Assembly: GCA_045124255.1 (NCBI GenBank)
Contig: JBGVLM010000058.1
Span: 1 to 45,292, forward strand
Source: Eshraghiella sp045124255
Lineage (GTDB): Bacteria; Bacillota; Clostridia; Lachnospirales; Lachnospiraceae
Direction: 5' to 3'
DNA length: 45,292 bases
Shown here: positions 24,681 through 33,408 of the stretch, in pieces
Numbering within the stretch: the first letter of the stretch is position 1
Layout: every line of letters starts with the position of its first letter
Translations under genes and position numbers: made by a program
The notes under the pieces: model-generated
Told to the model about the DNA's origin: nothing
Seen by the model: only the letters and a program-made list of their open reading frames with translations
Databases searched by the model: none

Positions 24681-26537
24681 CTACTCATTAATTATGTCCC
24701 ATACTGTCGGATTTTCCATTCCGAGACTCCATGCTGCAATTCCGGCAAGTCCGTTCTCTCTTACGACCTTCATTTTCGCCGCAATCGACTCCTCCTCCTC
24801 AAGCCAGATACTGTAATATACTCCGTCAACCTCACCCTCGGCAACATACTGCTGTACCTCAGAATCCCAATTAATCTCCAGTCCAAGCTCGTTAACCTTC
24901 TCCATTGCCTTATCCATGGAGTAGCTTACCGCATTTAATTCCGTATCTCCTTCTTCATTAACAGACTCAATCCACAATCTTGTGTAAAAAGGCAGTGCGT
25001 TAATGACCTTATCTGCTGAAACCTCCTTAAGAGTATCAAGAATACCGTTTCTGACAAAGTCAATCGACGCAACAGAGCCTGCTTCGCCGCCTCCTCTGTA
25101 ATGCTCGTCATAACCCATTATAATTATGTAATCCGCACACTCTCCCTGTGCCGTTCTGTTATAATGCATATTATGTGCCATCGGAACATAATTATCTATG
25201 GACAGCACAATCTGTCTCTTACGGCATTCGATGGATAATTCCCTGATAAACTGTGTATAACCGTCAGCAGCCCCGGTGGAAATATGTTCAAAATCAATGT
25301 TTATTCCATCATACCCAAAACTGTCCGCCTCTGCAATTATATTATTTATAAGTCTTCGACGGCTTTCGGCATTTTCCAACAATTCCGCCATTTCAAATCC
25401 GTCATTCTCAACCGAATTAAAATCACTTATAAGAGGCCATATCTCCATACCAAGTCCATGAATATAGTCAACATATTCCTTGTCCGCCATTGATGTAACG
25501 GCACCTGTCTCATCAGCTACCTTATACCATGTAGGTGACACGGTATTGACTCCCTGTGTGTTTTCAAGCAGCCCGCTAATCTTGGAATTGGCATCAATAC
25601 TATAAATTGCATGCCAAACAAGCACTATATCATAGTCCTTTTTACAAGTGGTATATTCCGGTGCCTTATAATCCGACTTAAACACTTTGGTTCCCACTTC
25701 GCCGGCAATGTCCTTTTCTCGGATAAAGCCCTCTCTTCCGTCAAGATTCGCTACACTTACCCAACCCTTATCAGCTTCCTCATCGGTTCTGTACCAGTTA
25801 GTCTCACCAAACACATCTCCGACAATCGGAGCCTTAATTGTTGCATCAGTCCTTACCTTTGCATCATTTGCAAAATGAAGTTCTTCTATTTGCAATCCGT
25901 CGGAATATATATTCAGGCGGTTCGGATTCTCCAATAGTTCATACGTAAATTCTGCCTTATCCGACAAAAAATCGACCGCAATGTAAATTCCGTCATTTTC
26001 CTTAACGGCAATTGTATATCCCTCGGTAAATTTATTGCCGTCTATATAATAAACCTCAGAATCCAGCGGTATTTCATATATCTCAAGTGCCGTTGTATAT
26101 AATACGCTTCCAAGGCTCTCATCATAATAAAATCTGTCCGTGAATTCTTCCCTTACAAAATCACAGCTTATATATGCAACCCCGTCAATATATGGTATTG
26201 TATACAGAATCTCGCCATTATACACTGCAATAAGCTGTTCATTATTAATTTCATAATAATTATGAAGATTAACATATTCCTTGCTCGGAGTATTTTTCTC
26301 AATAATAATTGCCGCCACAACAAGAATTCCTGTTAAAATAAGCACTCCGATAATTACAAAAGGAATCGGTGTTTTCTTCCTGCGCCCGTCACTCTCACTA
26401 TCATTATAAAATTTATTATAATCAATTACATCTGTATCAACAGCTTCCGTATCAACATCATCCGTGTCATCTATATTAACAATCTCTATATCATCAACTG
26501 CTGTATTCTCATCAAAATCTCTTTCGTTCTCCACCAA
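24681..26537 (-). CDS. Membrane-anchored GH18 family protein with SH3 domain
   Basis: A 618-aa type II membrane protein. An acidic cytoplasmic N-terminus (about 1-55) precedes one membrane helix (PFVIIGVLILTGILVVAAII). An extracytoplasmic region with copper-amine-oxidase-N-like repeats (about 85-210), a bacterial SH3 segment (about 220-280) and a C-terminal GH18 domain follow. The GH18 catalytic DxxDxDxE motif appears as YDGINIDFE with the Glu intact. Such proteins act on peptidoglycan or other GlcNAc polymers, for example spore-germination lytic enzymes of the YaaH/SleL group. The start is TTG at 26537 with GGAG about 6 bases upstream. It is first in the six-gene operon. Confidence 0.88.
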   Translation of the reverse strand: MVENERDFDENTAVDDIEIVNIDDTDDVDTEAVDTDVIDYNKFYNDSESDGRRKKTPIPFVIIGVLILTGILVVAAIIIEKNTPSKEYVNLHNYYEINNEQLIAVYNGEILYTIPYIDGVAYISCDFVREEFTDRFYYDESLGSVLYTTALEIYEIPLDSEVYYIDGNKFTEGYTIAVKENDGIYIAVDFLSDKAEFTYELLENPNRLNIYSDGLQIEELHFANDAKVRTDATIKAPIVGDVFGETNWYRTDEEADKGWVSVANLDGREGFIREKDIAGEVGTKVFKSDYKAPEYTTCKKDYDIVLVWHAIYSIDANSKISGLLENTQGVNTVSPTWYKVADETGAVTSMADKEYVDYIHGLGMEIWPLISDFNSVENDGFEMAELLENAESRRRLINNIIAEADSFGYDGINIDFEHISTGAADGYTQFIRELSIECRKRQIVLSIDNYVPMAHNMHYNRTAQGECADYIIIMGYDEHYRGGGEAGSVASIDFVRNGILDTLKEVSADKVINALPFYTRLWIESVNEEGDTELNAVSYSMDKAMEKVNELGLEINWDSEVQQYVAEGEVDGVYYSIWLEEEESIAAKMKVVRENGLAGIAAWSLGMENPTVWDIINE

Positions 26538-26568
26538 ATGTCACTCCATTACAGTTCTATATTTTTAT

Positions 26569-26598
26569 ATTATACCACACCTCTTCTGCTCCACGCAA
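26569..26598 (-). promoter_or_regulatory. Promoter of the GH18-to-rpiB operon
   Basis: Minus-strand TTGCGT (26593-26598), an 18-base spacer and TATAAT (26569-26574), preceded by TGG that makes an extended -10. It lies about 30 bases before the TTG start of the GH18 gene and directly after the hairpin at 26601-26633. Confidence 0.65.
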
Positions 26599-26600
26599 CT

Positions 26601-26633
26601 AAACCGACGCTTATTTTAAATAAACGCCGGTTT
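26601..26633 (-). terminator. Imperfect palindrome after the kinase operon, possible terminator
   Basis: A 33-base near-palindrome with outer arms AAACCG/CGGTTT, an inner CG/CG pair and an AT-rich centre. It lies 21 bases beyond the last gene of the kinase unit. Only three T follow on the minus strand, so termination would be weak. Confidence 0.5.
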
Positions 26634-26654
26634 CTGCATACACTGAACTTTTCT

Positions 26655-26867
26655 CTATTTAATTTTTATTTTGTCAAAATTAATTTCGACAATTCTGTCT
26701 CCCTGAAAAACATAGTTGCGCATATATGTGCAGTCATCATCTGAGAGCAGCAAATCTACAAGCCCTTCCATCGGACTAACCGGAAGTCCGCTCAAAGAAA
26801 ATTTTACTCCCTGTTTTTCCAATTCAGCCAATTCCTTACTTAATTCAGTCTTTCTTAATTCTTCCAT
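26655..26867 (-). CDS. Small protein of unknown function, 70 aa
   Basis: Not recognised. ATG 26867 is chosen because AGGAGA lies 6 bases upstream; the open frame extends to 26981 but that part overlaps the preceding gene and lacks a ribosome binding site. The protein begins with a charged helix (EELRKTELSKELAELEKQG), has a conserved-looking KFSLSGLPVSPMEGLVDLLL core and ends in beta-prone NYVFQGDRIVEINFDKIKIK. There is no membrane segment. It follows the ParA-like gene by 76 bases and may be the third member of the kinase unit. Confidence 0.6.
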   Translation of the reverse strand: MEELRKTELSKELAELEKQGVKFSLSGLPVSPMEGLVDLLLSDDDCTYMRNYVFQGDRIVEINFDKIKIK

Positions 26868-26943
26868 ATTATATCTCCTAATGCAGTACATAATTATGAT
26901 AAAGAAGGTCCGATTGTGTGATATACAGACTAATTCCTGATTA

Positions 26944-27552
26944 TTACAATAACTGTTCTGCCAGCTTTTGAAAGAATTCAAGGCTTACGCTGCTTAAGCA
27001 GAAAGGATCGGGTTCATAAGGAATAATTTCAGAATTAATATTAAATTCTTTTCTGATATACTTTATTCCTTCTCTGACCGGAACAGCAGTCAGAAAAATC
27101 CAATGCCTGAAGGATTTCTCCTGCCCGGTTTTGATAATAAACCTTACCGTAAGATGAATTTTCCACCATGAATAACTGCCAACAACAAGCTTTTGAGGGC
27201 ACATTAGAAAAGAATCCTTATTTGCCTCATAATCACAGCCATAATCAACAATTACATCATCAAAGCCCATTGATACAATCTCCGCCAGTTCATGTCCGTC
27301 GGCTCTGCTGTAAATTGAAATAAATTTTGATATTTTATTAGTTTTACTATTAGTAAAGTTTCTCAGTATAACAACCGCCTGCCCAAAGCAGCCCGACTCA
27401 TTCTGTTCGACAACTGCAACTCTATGGCCTCTGACAATGCCCGTAAATACTGCAAGCATAAAGCAAAAGTGTGTGACTCCCACTCCATGTCCGCAGCCGA
27501 TTACTCCGATTAAGTTACTTGTGTGATTCCTGATATTTTTTAGCTTATGCAA
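26944..27552 (-). CDS. ParA/MinD-like protein with altered P-loop
   Basis: A 202-aa protein with an N-terminal segment like the ParA/MinD/TadZ group, IGVIGCGHGVGVTH (residues 15-28). At the places of the two lysines of KGGVGKT it has Gly and Val, so canonical nucleotide binding is doubtful. It is followed by VAVVEQNESGCFGQ (about 46-59) and FDDVIVDYG (a Walker-B-like strand). The same pattern, GVT then ExNxSGxF, appears in the C-terminal half of the kinase encoded immediately upstream (23-base gap), so the two domains are probably related. The start is TTG at 27552 with AGGAG upstream; no ATG is available. Alternative: a CpaE/TadZ-type receiver protein. No Tad pilus genes are nearby. Confidence 0.65.
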   Translation of the reverse strand: MHKLKNIRNHTSNLIGVIGCGHGVGVTHFCFMLAVFTGIVRGHRVAVVEQNESGCFGQAVVILRNFTNSKTNKISKFISIYSRADGHELAEIVSMGFDDVIVDYGCDYEANKDSFLMCPQKLVVGSYSWWKIHLTVRFIIKTGQEKSFRHWIFLTAVPVREGIKYIRKEFNINSEIIPYEPDPFCLSSVSLEFFQKLAEQLL

Positions 27553-27575
27553 AAATAAATTCTCCTAATGCAATT

Positions 27576-28856
27576 TTATCGCTGCGGAAAACAGCCCACG
27601 CGTACCGGATTAATAAACCTTGAATTTCTGACAATCCGCTTATAAGAACCTGCATCTGTAAGATTAATTACCGTAAATAGTCTGTTATGCTTAAAAACCG
27701 CCTCATAACGTGAATCAGAATACAGCTCATCAAGCATACTAAGCTCATAAGCCCTGCCATTTGCCACAACACAGACAATATCACAATTAATTATCTCATC
27801 AACATTGGCTTCCGACAAAACACCATAATCAAAGATTTTTCTCTCCACATATGGACCATCCTCCATATTTACGCATCCGTAATATTGGGGAACAATACGT
27901 TGATTATCCACATTAAACACACCATGTCCAAACCGCACTCTGCTGCCCTCACATATCAGCTGCCGGAAATGTCCGCTGTCATTTCTTTCATATACAACGG
28001 ATTCCTTCCCCTGCCGCTTTAGATATGCTCCTGCAAGCATTGCACAATATGTAACTCCGCACCGATGGTATGCTCCAACAAAACAGATACTTAAGGATAC
28101 ATTATCTGATTTAATTTTCTTTTTTAATAATTTATTAAGACGTATGGTTAAGCTCTTAATATCCTTTATTCTTTCCTCCTTTGAATGCAGAATACAATCG
28201 CTGACAACTGCTCTGTATTCTTTGGACGGAATCCGGCTTACCGCTTCAATACTCCTGCTGTTTGTGGCAAGAAGAAGCATAATCACGCCGATTGAATATA
28301 TATCGCCCTCTGCACCCATCTGACCTCTTCCGTATAATTCAGGCGGTGCATAGCCTTTAGTTCCGATATTAAAACCAACCTTCTCTTTGGTCATTCTTGC
28401 ATTTCCATAATCAATCAGATAAATTTTCCCCTGCCTGCATATAATATTTTCAGGTTTAATATCAGCATGATAAATATTGTTATCATGCAAATATCCGACC
28501 ACATCACAAATTTGCAAAGCAAGCGAAGCTGCCTTCTTTATGGAAATCCGCTTATGATTTGATATTAATGAATTAAGTGACATTCCTTCAATGTATTCCT
28601 CAATAATGCATACGCAGTCTTCATTCTCTTCTATATCGTAGATTATTGGAATAGCAGGATGTCTGAGATTCTTAAGAACATTTGCTTCTCTGATGGCAAT
28701 GCCATGTGAATCCAAATGTCTGCTGATGCATTTTACTGCACGAAAAACTTTAAGATTAATATGCTCCGCAAGATATACCTCACTATATGCACCCCGTCCG
28801 ATAAGGGTAACAATACGATATCTGCCGCATACTATTTCACCTTTTTGAAACAACAC
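27576..28856 (-). CDS. Hanks-type Ser/Thr protein kinase with C-terminal ParA-like domain
   Basis: A 426-aa protein. Residues about 12-240 form a eukaryotic-type kinase: glycine loop LIGRGAYSEVY (18-28), Lys42 (FRAVK), Glu57 in helix C, catalytic Asp132 in YHADIKPEN, metal-binding Asp149 in IDYG (Tyr in place of the Phe of DFG), and GTKGYAPPE. All catalytic residues are present, so activity is expected. No transmembrane or PASTA region follows. Instead, residues about 253-426 resemble the next gene product: ICFVGAYHRCGVTYC and VVYERNDSGHFRQ, again without P-loop lysines. Start choice is uncertain between GTG 28856 and TTG 28853, which has better spacing (7 bases) from GGAGGG. It is divergent from mecA. 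Confidence 0.85.
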   Translation of the reverse strand: MLFQKGEIVCGRYRIVTLIGRGAYSEVYLAEHINLKVFRAVKCISRHLDSHGIAIREANVLKNLRHPAIPIIYDIEENEDCVCIIEEYIEGMSLNSLISNHKRISIKKAASLALQICDVVGYLHDNNIYHADIKPENIICRQGKIYLIDYGNARMTKEKVGFNIGTKGYAPPELYGRGQMGAEGDIYSIGVIMLLLATNSRSIEAVSRIPSKEYRAVVSDCILHSKEERIKDIKSLTIRLNKLLKKKIKSDNVSLSICFVGAYHRCGVTYCAMLAGAYLKRQGKESVVYERNDSGHFRQLICEGSRVRFGHGVFNVDNQRIVPQYYGCVNMEDGPYVERKIFDYGVLSEANVDEIINCDIVCVVANGRAYELSMLDELYSDSRYEAVFKHNRLFTVINLTDAGSYKRIVRNSRFINPVRVGCFPQR

Positions 28857-28989
28857 CCATCCCTCCGGTGCTTAAATCAAAAAATATATCCTGTAAATCT
28901 ATAATAATTAATCTAAAAAATAATTCAAGCTTTTTTATTCAATTTATAAAATTTTAACAAATCTTCCATCAAAATTTAATTATCAATAT

Positions 28990-29018
28990 TTGCATTACTA
29001 ATTTCTATGCTGTATACT
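28990..29018 (+). promoter_or_regulatory. mecA promoter
   Basis: TTGCAT (28990-28995), a 17-base spacer and TATACT (29013-29018) form a good sigma-A-like promoter 47 bases before the mecA ATG. Confidence 0.7.
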
Positions 29019-29065
29019 AATAATAACTCTAGTAGTTAAATTTATTACAGATGGGATGTGATTTT

Positions 29066-29833
29066 ATGAAAATTGAAAAAATTAGCGACAATCAGATTCG
29101 CTGCACACTCAACCGCTCTGATTTGCTTTCCAGGGAAATCAAAATAAGCGAACTTGCGTATGGCACCGAAAAGGCTAAAACACTTTTTCATGACATGATT
29201 GAACAGGCGTCCCACCAATTTGGTTTTGAGGCCGAGGAAGTTCCTCTTATGATAGAGGCAATTCCCGTTTCACCGGATTGTATTGTTCTAATCATTACGA
29301 AGGTTGATGACCCTGAAGAGCTGGACACACGGTTCTCCCGTTTTGCTCCTGCTGAAGATGATATAGATTCAGATTTTGCGGAGGAGATTGACGATTTGTT
29401 TGACGCTTTTTCGGCAAGAGCGGAGAGCGGCGATACACTTCCTGCTCCCGATACCGGAGGCTTTGTTCCGATTTCGGAAACTTTGACTCCGCCTGCTCCA
29501 TCCGATACAACTACTGCCGCCATTGAACAGGAATTATCGGAAATAACACGTCTGTATTCCTTTAAGACATGGGATTTGGCTTCGGGTGCAGCAAGAGAAA
29601 TAGGAGAATCCTTCCGGGGAGACAGCTCCTTCCACAAGCATACGGATACCGGAATCTATTACCTTACCCTTACCACCACCGTGGACAAGGACAATGATTT
29701 TTACCACGCCTGCAATATATGCTCTGAATTCGGCACAATGGAACAGATTTCCTCAGGAATACGCGGATTTCTTGCAGAGCACTGTGACACAATCATAAGC
29801 AGCAATGCAATCGAAATTTTAATTAAATACTAA
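29066..29833 (+). CDS. mecA: MecA family adaptor protein
   Basis: A 255-aa adaptor that in Firmicutes presents substrates to the ClpC AAA+ unfoldase. The N-terminal domain starts MKIEKISDNQIRCTLNRSDL. An acidic, Pro/Thr-rich linker (about 90-155) follows, then a C-terminal domain (about 155-255) typical of MecA/YpbH. ATG 29066 is used because it gives the family's usual N-terminus; the frame is open to an ATG at 29051 with no ribosome binding site. It is transcribed alone or with tex, from which it is separated by a hairpin. Confidence 0.93.
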   Translation: MKIEKISDNQIRCTLNRSDLLSREIKISELAYGTEKAKTLFHDMIEQASHQFGFEAEEVPLMIEAIPVSPDCIVLIITKVDDPEELDTRFSRFAPAEDDIDSDFAEEIDDLFDAFSARAESGDTLPAPDTGGFVPISETLTPPAPSDTTTAAIEQELSEITRLYSFKTWDLASGAAREIGESFRGDSSFHKHTDTGIYYLTLTTTVDKDNDFYHACNICSEFGTMEQISSGIRGFLAEHCDTIISSNAIEILIKY

Positions 29834-29838
29834 ATTTT

Positions 29839-29873
29839 CCATCCGGTTTATTTTGTAATAACCGGATGGTTTT
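29839..29873 (+). terminator. Hairpin between mecA and tex
   Basis: Perfect 10-bp arms at 29839-29848 and 29860-29869 with an 11-base loop, followed by four T. It can act as a terminator or attenuator for mecA. The bases right after it form an ATG (29874) in the tex frame. Confidence 0.65.
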
Positions 29874-29891
29874 ATGAAAGGACTTAATAAA

Positions 29892-32036
29892 TTGGATATT
29901 ATTTTAAAAATAACAGAAGAACTTAATGTACAGAAATGGCAGGTTGACGCTGCCGTAAAATTAATTGATGAAGGTAACACAATTCCTTTTATTTCAAGAT
30001 ACCGCAAGGAGGTCACAGGTGCACTTAATGATGAGCAGCTTCGTAAGCTTGGCGAACGCCTTACATACCTTAGAAATCTTGAAGACAGAAAACAGACCGT
30101 ACTCTCAAGCATTGAGGAACAGGGAAAGTTAACTCCTGAGCTCAGGACTCAGATTGAAGCCGCTGAAACTCTTGTAGTAGTTGAGGATTTATACCGCCCT
30201 TACAAGCAGAAGAAACGTACAAGAGCTACCATTGCGAAGGAGCACGGACTTGAAGGCCTTGCTGCAATTATCCGTCTTGCCATGACTAATAAGACACTTG
30301 AAGAGGAAGCTCTTCCTTACATAAATACTGATAAAGAAGTTCCTGACGCCGCAGCCGCAATCCAGGGAGCAATGGATATCATTGCCGAGGAAATTTCCGA
30401 TGAAGCCAAATATCGTATTGATATCCGTAATATGACCTTTAAAGAAGGTAATATTACTTCCGCTGCCAAGGACGCCGACGCCCAGTCCGTTTATGAAATG
30501 TACTATAATTTTGTCAGTCCTTTAAACAAAATGACCGGCCACAGAACGCTTGCAATTAACCGCGGAGAAAAGGAAAAAATACTTACCGTTAAAATTGAAG
30601 CTCCGGTCGATAAGATTTTACTTTATCTTGAGAAACAGATTATTATAAAAGATAACCCAAATACAACACCAACACTTAAGGCCGCAATAGCGGACAGCTA
30701 TTCCCGTCTTATCGCACCTTCAATTGAAAGAGAGTTAAGAAACCAGCTTACCGAAGAGGCAGAGGACGGTGCAATAACGGTTTTCGGCAAAAATCTTGAG
30801 CAGCTCCTTATGCAGCCTCCAATCGCAGGCAGAACCGTTCTCGGCTGGGACCCGGCCTTTCGTACCGGCTGCAAGCTTGCCGTTGTTGATTCCACCGGTA
30901 AGGTTCTTGACACAGTTGTTATTTATCCGACAGCTCCTCAGAATAAGGTTGAAGAGTCCAAGTCAATACTTAAGAAATTAATTAAAAAATACAACATTTC
31001 CCTGATTTCCTGCGGAAACGGCACAGCCTCAAGAGAATCCGAGGCTATTATTGCCGAGCTTATCAGTGAAATTCCTGAAAATGTTCAATATGTAATTGTT
31101 AATGAAGCAGGAGCCTCCGTATACTCTGCAAGTGAGCTTGCAACCGAGGAATTCCCTAATTTTGACGTCGGACAGCGTAGTGCTGCGTCAATAGCAAGAA
31201 GACTTCAGGACCCGCTTGCCGAGCTTGTTAAAATTGACCCGAAGGCAATCGGTGTAGGTCAGTATCAGCATGATATGAACCAGAAGAAGCTTAGCGAAGC
31301 CCTTAACGGCGTTGTTGAAGACAGCGTTAACAAGGTCGGTGTTGACCTTAATACAGCTTCCGCACCTTTACTTGAAAGAATTTCCGGCATTAATAAACAG
31401 CTTGCCAAAAATATTGTTGCCTACAGGGAAGCAAACGGAAGATTTGTATGCCGTAAAGACTTACTAAAGGTCCCGAAACTCGGACCTAAAGCCTTTGAAC
31501 AGTGCGCGGGATTTATGCGAATTACAGGAGGAAGCAATCCTCTTGACGCAACAAGTGTTCATCCGGAAAGCTATGATAAAGCAGCTGCCCTTCTTAGCAG
31601 ACTTAATTACTCAACAGCAGATATTTCCGGCGGTAACTTAAAGGGCTTATCCCTTCTTATTAAGGATTACCCAAAACTTGCCAAAGAACTTGACATAGGA
31701 GAATTAACACTTCGCGACATTGTCAAGGAACTTGAAAAGCCGGGCAGGGACCCTCGTGAAGAAATGCCTAAGCCGATTCTTCGAAGCGATGTTATGAATA
31801 TGGAGGATTTGAAACCGGGAATGATTCTTAACGGTACAATCCGCAATGTAATCGACTTCGGAGCATTTGTTGACATCGGCGTTCATCAGGACGGCTTAAT
31901 CCATATTTCACAGCTTACAAATAAGAAATTCATCAAACATCCTATGGAGGTTGTAAGTATCGGTGACGTTGTTCAGGTAAAAGTACTTGATGTTAACTTA
32001 GCGAAAAAAAGAATACAGCTGACGATGATATTGTAA
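29892..32036 (+). CDS. tex: Tex family RNA-binding protein
   Basis: A 714-aa Tex protein, a conserved S1-domain nucleic-acid-binding factor linked to transcription. In order: an N-terminal helical region (EGNTIPFISRYRKEVTGAL near 30), a YqgF-like RNase H fold (TVLGWDPAFRTGCKLAVVD near 310), a helix-hairpin-helix region (DLNTASAPLLERISGINKQL near 480) and a C-terminal S1 domain (GTIRNVIDFGAFVDIGVHQD near 645). TTG 29892 is preferred: AAAGGA lies 9 bases upstream and the protein then begins at the usual family N-terminus. ATG 29874, in frame, would add six residues and has only a GGATGG-like site buried in the hairpin. Confidence 0.94.
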   Translation: MDIILKITEELNVQKWQVDAAVKLIDEGNTIPFISRYRKEVTGALNDEQLRKLGERLTYLRNLEDRKQTVLSSIEEQGKLTPELRTQIEAAETLVVVEDLYRPYKQKKRTRATIAKEHGLEGLAAIIRLAMTNKTLEEEALPYINTDKEVPDAAAAIQGAMDIIAEEISDEAKYRIDIRNMTFKEGNITSAAKDADAQSVYEMYYNFVSPLNKMTGHRTLAINRGEKEKILTVKIEAPVDKILLYLEKQIIIKDNPNTTPTLKAAIADSYSRLIAPSIERELRNQLTEEAEDGAITVFGKNLEQLLMQPPIAGRTVLGWDPAFRTGCKLAVVDSTGKVLDTVVIYPTAPQNKVEESKSILKKLIKKYNISLISCGNGTASRESEAIIAELISEIPENVQYVIVNEAGASVYSASELATEEFPNFDVGQRSAASIARRLQDPLAELVKIDPKAIGVGQYQHDMNQKKLSEALNGVVEDSVNKVGVDLNTASAPLLERISGINKQLAKNIVAYREANGRFVCRKDLLKVPKLGPKAFEQCAGFMRITGGSNPLDATSVHPESYDKAAALLSRLNYSTADISGGNLKGLSLLIKDYPKLAKELDIGELTLRDIVKELEKPGRDPREEMPKPILRSDVMNMEDLKPGMILNGTIRNVIDFGAFVDIGVHQDGLIHISQLTNKKFIKHPMEVVSIGDVVQVKVLDVNLAKKRIQLTMIL

Positions 32037-32048
32037 AAAATAATTAAA

Positions 32049-32090
32049 GAACTTTTCTGTAAAAACTTCCCTGATTTTACGGAAAAGTTC
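32049..32090. terminator. Bidirectional terminator between tex and the AI-2E-family gene
   Basis: A 16-bp inverted repeat (32049-32064 and 32075-32090, one wobble pair) with a 10-base loop between convergent genes. A T-run follows on the plus side at 32095-32099. It probably serves both units. Confidence 0.8.
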
Positions 32091-32104
32091 TCTGTTTTTA
32101 ATAA

Positions 32105-33406
32105 TTATTTTGTTTTCTTAATACGGACAAACTGCTTTTTACGCCGCTCCTTTTGCTCCTGCCGGGCCAGTTCCTCGTCGCACTGCTCCTGTTCATATTC
32201 TATATACATATCCTCTTTATGCCATTTAGCAAGTCCATGCTTAATAATTCTTCTTACAACATCATATATTACCGCAAAGATTGGTACTCCCAAAAGCATT
32301 CCGCTAAATCCAAACAGTCCTCCGAAAAGCATAATCGAGAACAATACCCAAAAGCTTGAGAGTCCCGTTGTATTTCCGAGAATCTTCGGGCCTATAATAT
32401 TTCCGTCAAGCTGCTGGATAATAATTATAATGATAATAAAATACAAGCCTTTAATCGGGTCCTGTATCATTACAATAAATGCAGACGGTATTGCACCGAT
32501 AAACGGACCAAAAAATGGTATTACATTGGTTACGCCTACAATAACACTGATAAGCATTGCATAAGGTATTTTGAAAATTGATACAACAATAAAGGTAAGG
32601 AAACCTATAATTATTGAATCAATGATTTTACCGTTAATAAAGCCGCTGAACATCTTATCAATATACGCAATTTCGTCCATTACTTTTTCTGACCATTTTG
32701 GAGAAAAAATACTGTTAATAAGCATTGTGCCCTGCTTTGCAAGCTTCTTTCTCTGTGCGAGAATATACACACATGAAATAATACCGACAAGCAGGTTAGT
32801 AAAGAAATTAAGCACACCCTTAACGCCGACCGTAATCTGTGAAACCAGTTCCCCGACATCAACCGAAATCAGCTTCTCAAGTACCTTATTGATAACTCCC
32901 ATTGCGTCATTAGAGAAATTCTCAACCTCTTTAGACAGATATTCATTGTCCTTAACAAGATTTTTAAGCCATTCAATAAAGCTTGTAAACATCTGCGGAG
33001 CATTACCTACAAGATTCTTAACGCTGTCAATTACCTGCGGAATTACTGCCGCAAAAAGAATATAAATGAAAACAGCAAAGGAAATCATTGTAAAGCAGAT
33101 ACTCAGATTAGTTACAAGTTTCCCCGCCCTGTAGCGGTTCTTCATCTTCTTAAACCATTTGGTTGTCAGCTTTTCAAAAGCAGCACAGATTGGTTTCAAC
33201 AGATATGCAAGTATTGCACCAATCGCAAAAGGCTCCAGGTTGTCCAACACCTTTTGCAGAAATACAAAAAGCGTATTCGAGTCAAAAAACGCAAAATAGA
33301 AAATTATCACGCTTATGATTACTACAAAAGCAACCACTCCTATTTTGATATACTTTGTGTCAATTTTTTTCTTAGGTGTTCTGCCGGCACCCTCTGCATT
33401 CTCCAT
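32105..33406 (-). CDS. AI-2E family transporter (PerM-like permease)
   Basis: A 433-aa polytopic membrane protein of the AI-2E transporter family. Hydrophobic segments are near 22-45, 58-75, 95-120 and 205-225, with a cluster of about four after 270. The conserved core includes IPFFGPFIGAIPSAFIVMIQDP and IIIQQLDGNIIGPKILG, hallmarks of this family. Members export varied substrates (AI-2, or act as Na+/H+ antiporters), so the substrate cannot be stated. The C-terminus is a Lys/Arg/Glu-rich cytoplasmic tail. It starts 2 bases after the ABC exporter gene and is presumably co-transcribed with it. Confidence 0.92.
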   Translation of the reverse strand: MENAEGAGRTPKKKIDTKYIKIGVVAFVVIISVIIFYFAFFDSNTLFVFLQKVLDNLEPFAIGAILAYLLKPICAAFEKLTTKWFKKMKNRYRAGKLVTNLSICFTMISFAVFIYILFAAVIPQVIDSVKNLVGNAPQMFTSFIEWLKNLVKDNEYLSKEVENFSNDAMGVINKVLEKLISVDVGELVSQITVGVKGVLNFFTNLLVGIISCVYILAQRKKLAKQGTMLINSIFSPKWSEKVMDEIAYIDKMFSGFINGKIIDSIIIGFLTFIVVSIFKIPYAMLISVIVGVTNVIPFFGPFIGAIPSAFIVMIQDPIKGLYFIIIIIIIQQLDGNIIGPKILGNTTGLSSFWVLFSIMLFGGLFGFSGMLLGVPIFAVIYDVVRRIIKHGLAKWHKEDMYIEYEQEQCDEELARQEQKERRKKQFVRIKKTK

Positions 33407-33408
33407 TC

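Noticed and set aside
26868..26981. N-terminal extension of the 70-aa protein
   Set aside because: The extension overlaps the end of the ParA-like gene, has no ribosome binding site and looks random; ATG 26867 has AGGAGA 6 bases upstream.
27576..28856. Kinase as a pseudokinase because DFG is DYG
   Set aside because: The metal-binding Asp, catalytic Asp, Lys42 and Glu57 are all present; Phe to Tyr in DFG is tolerated in active kinases.
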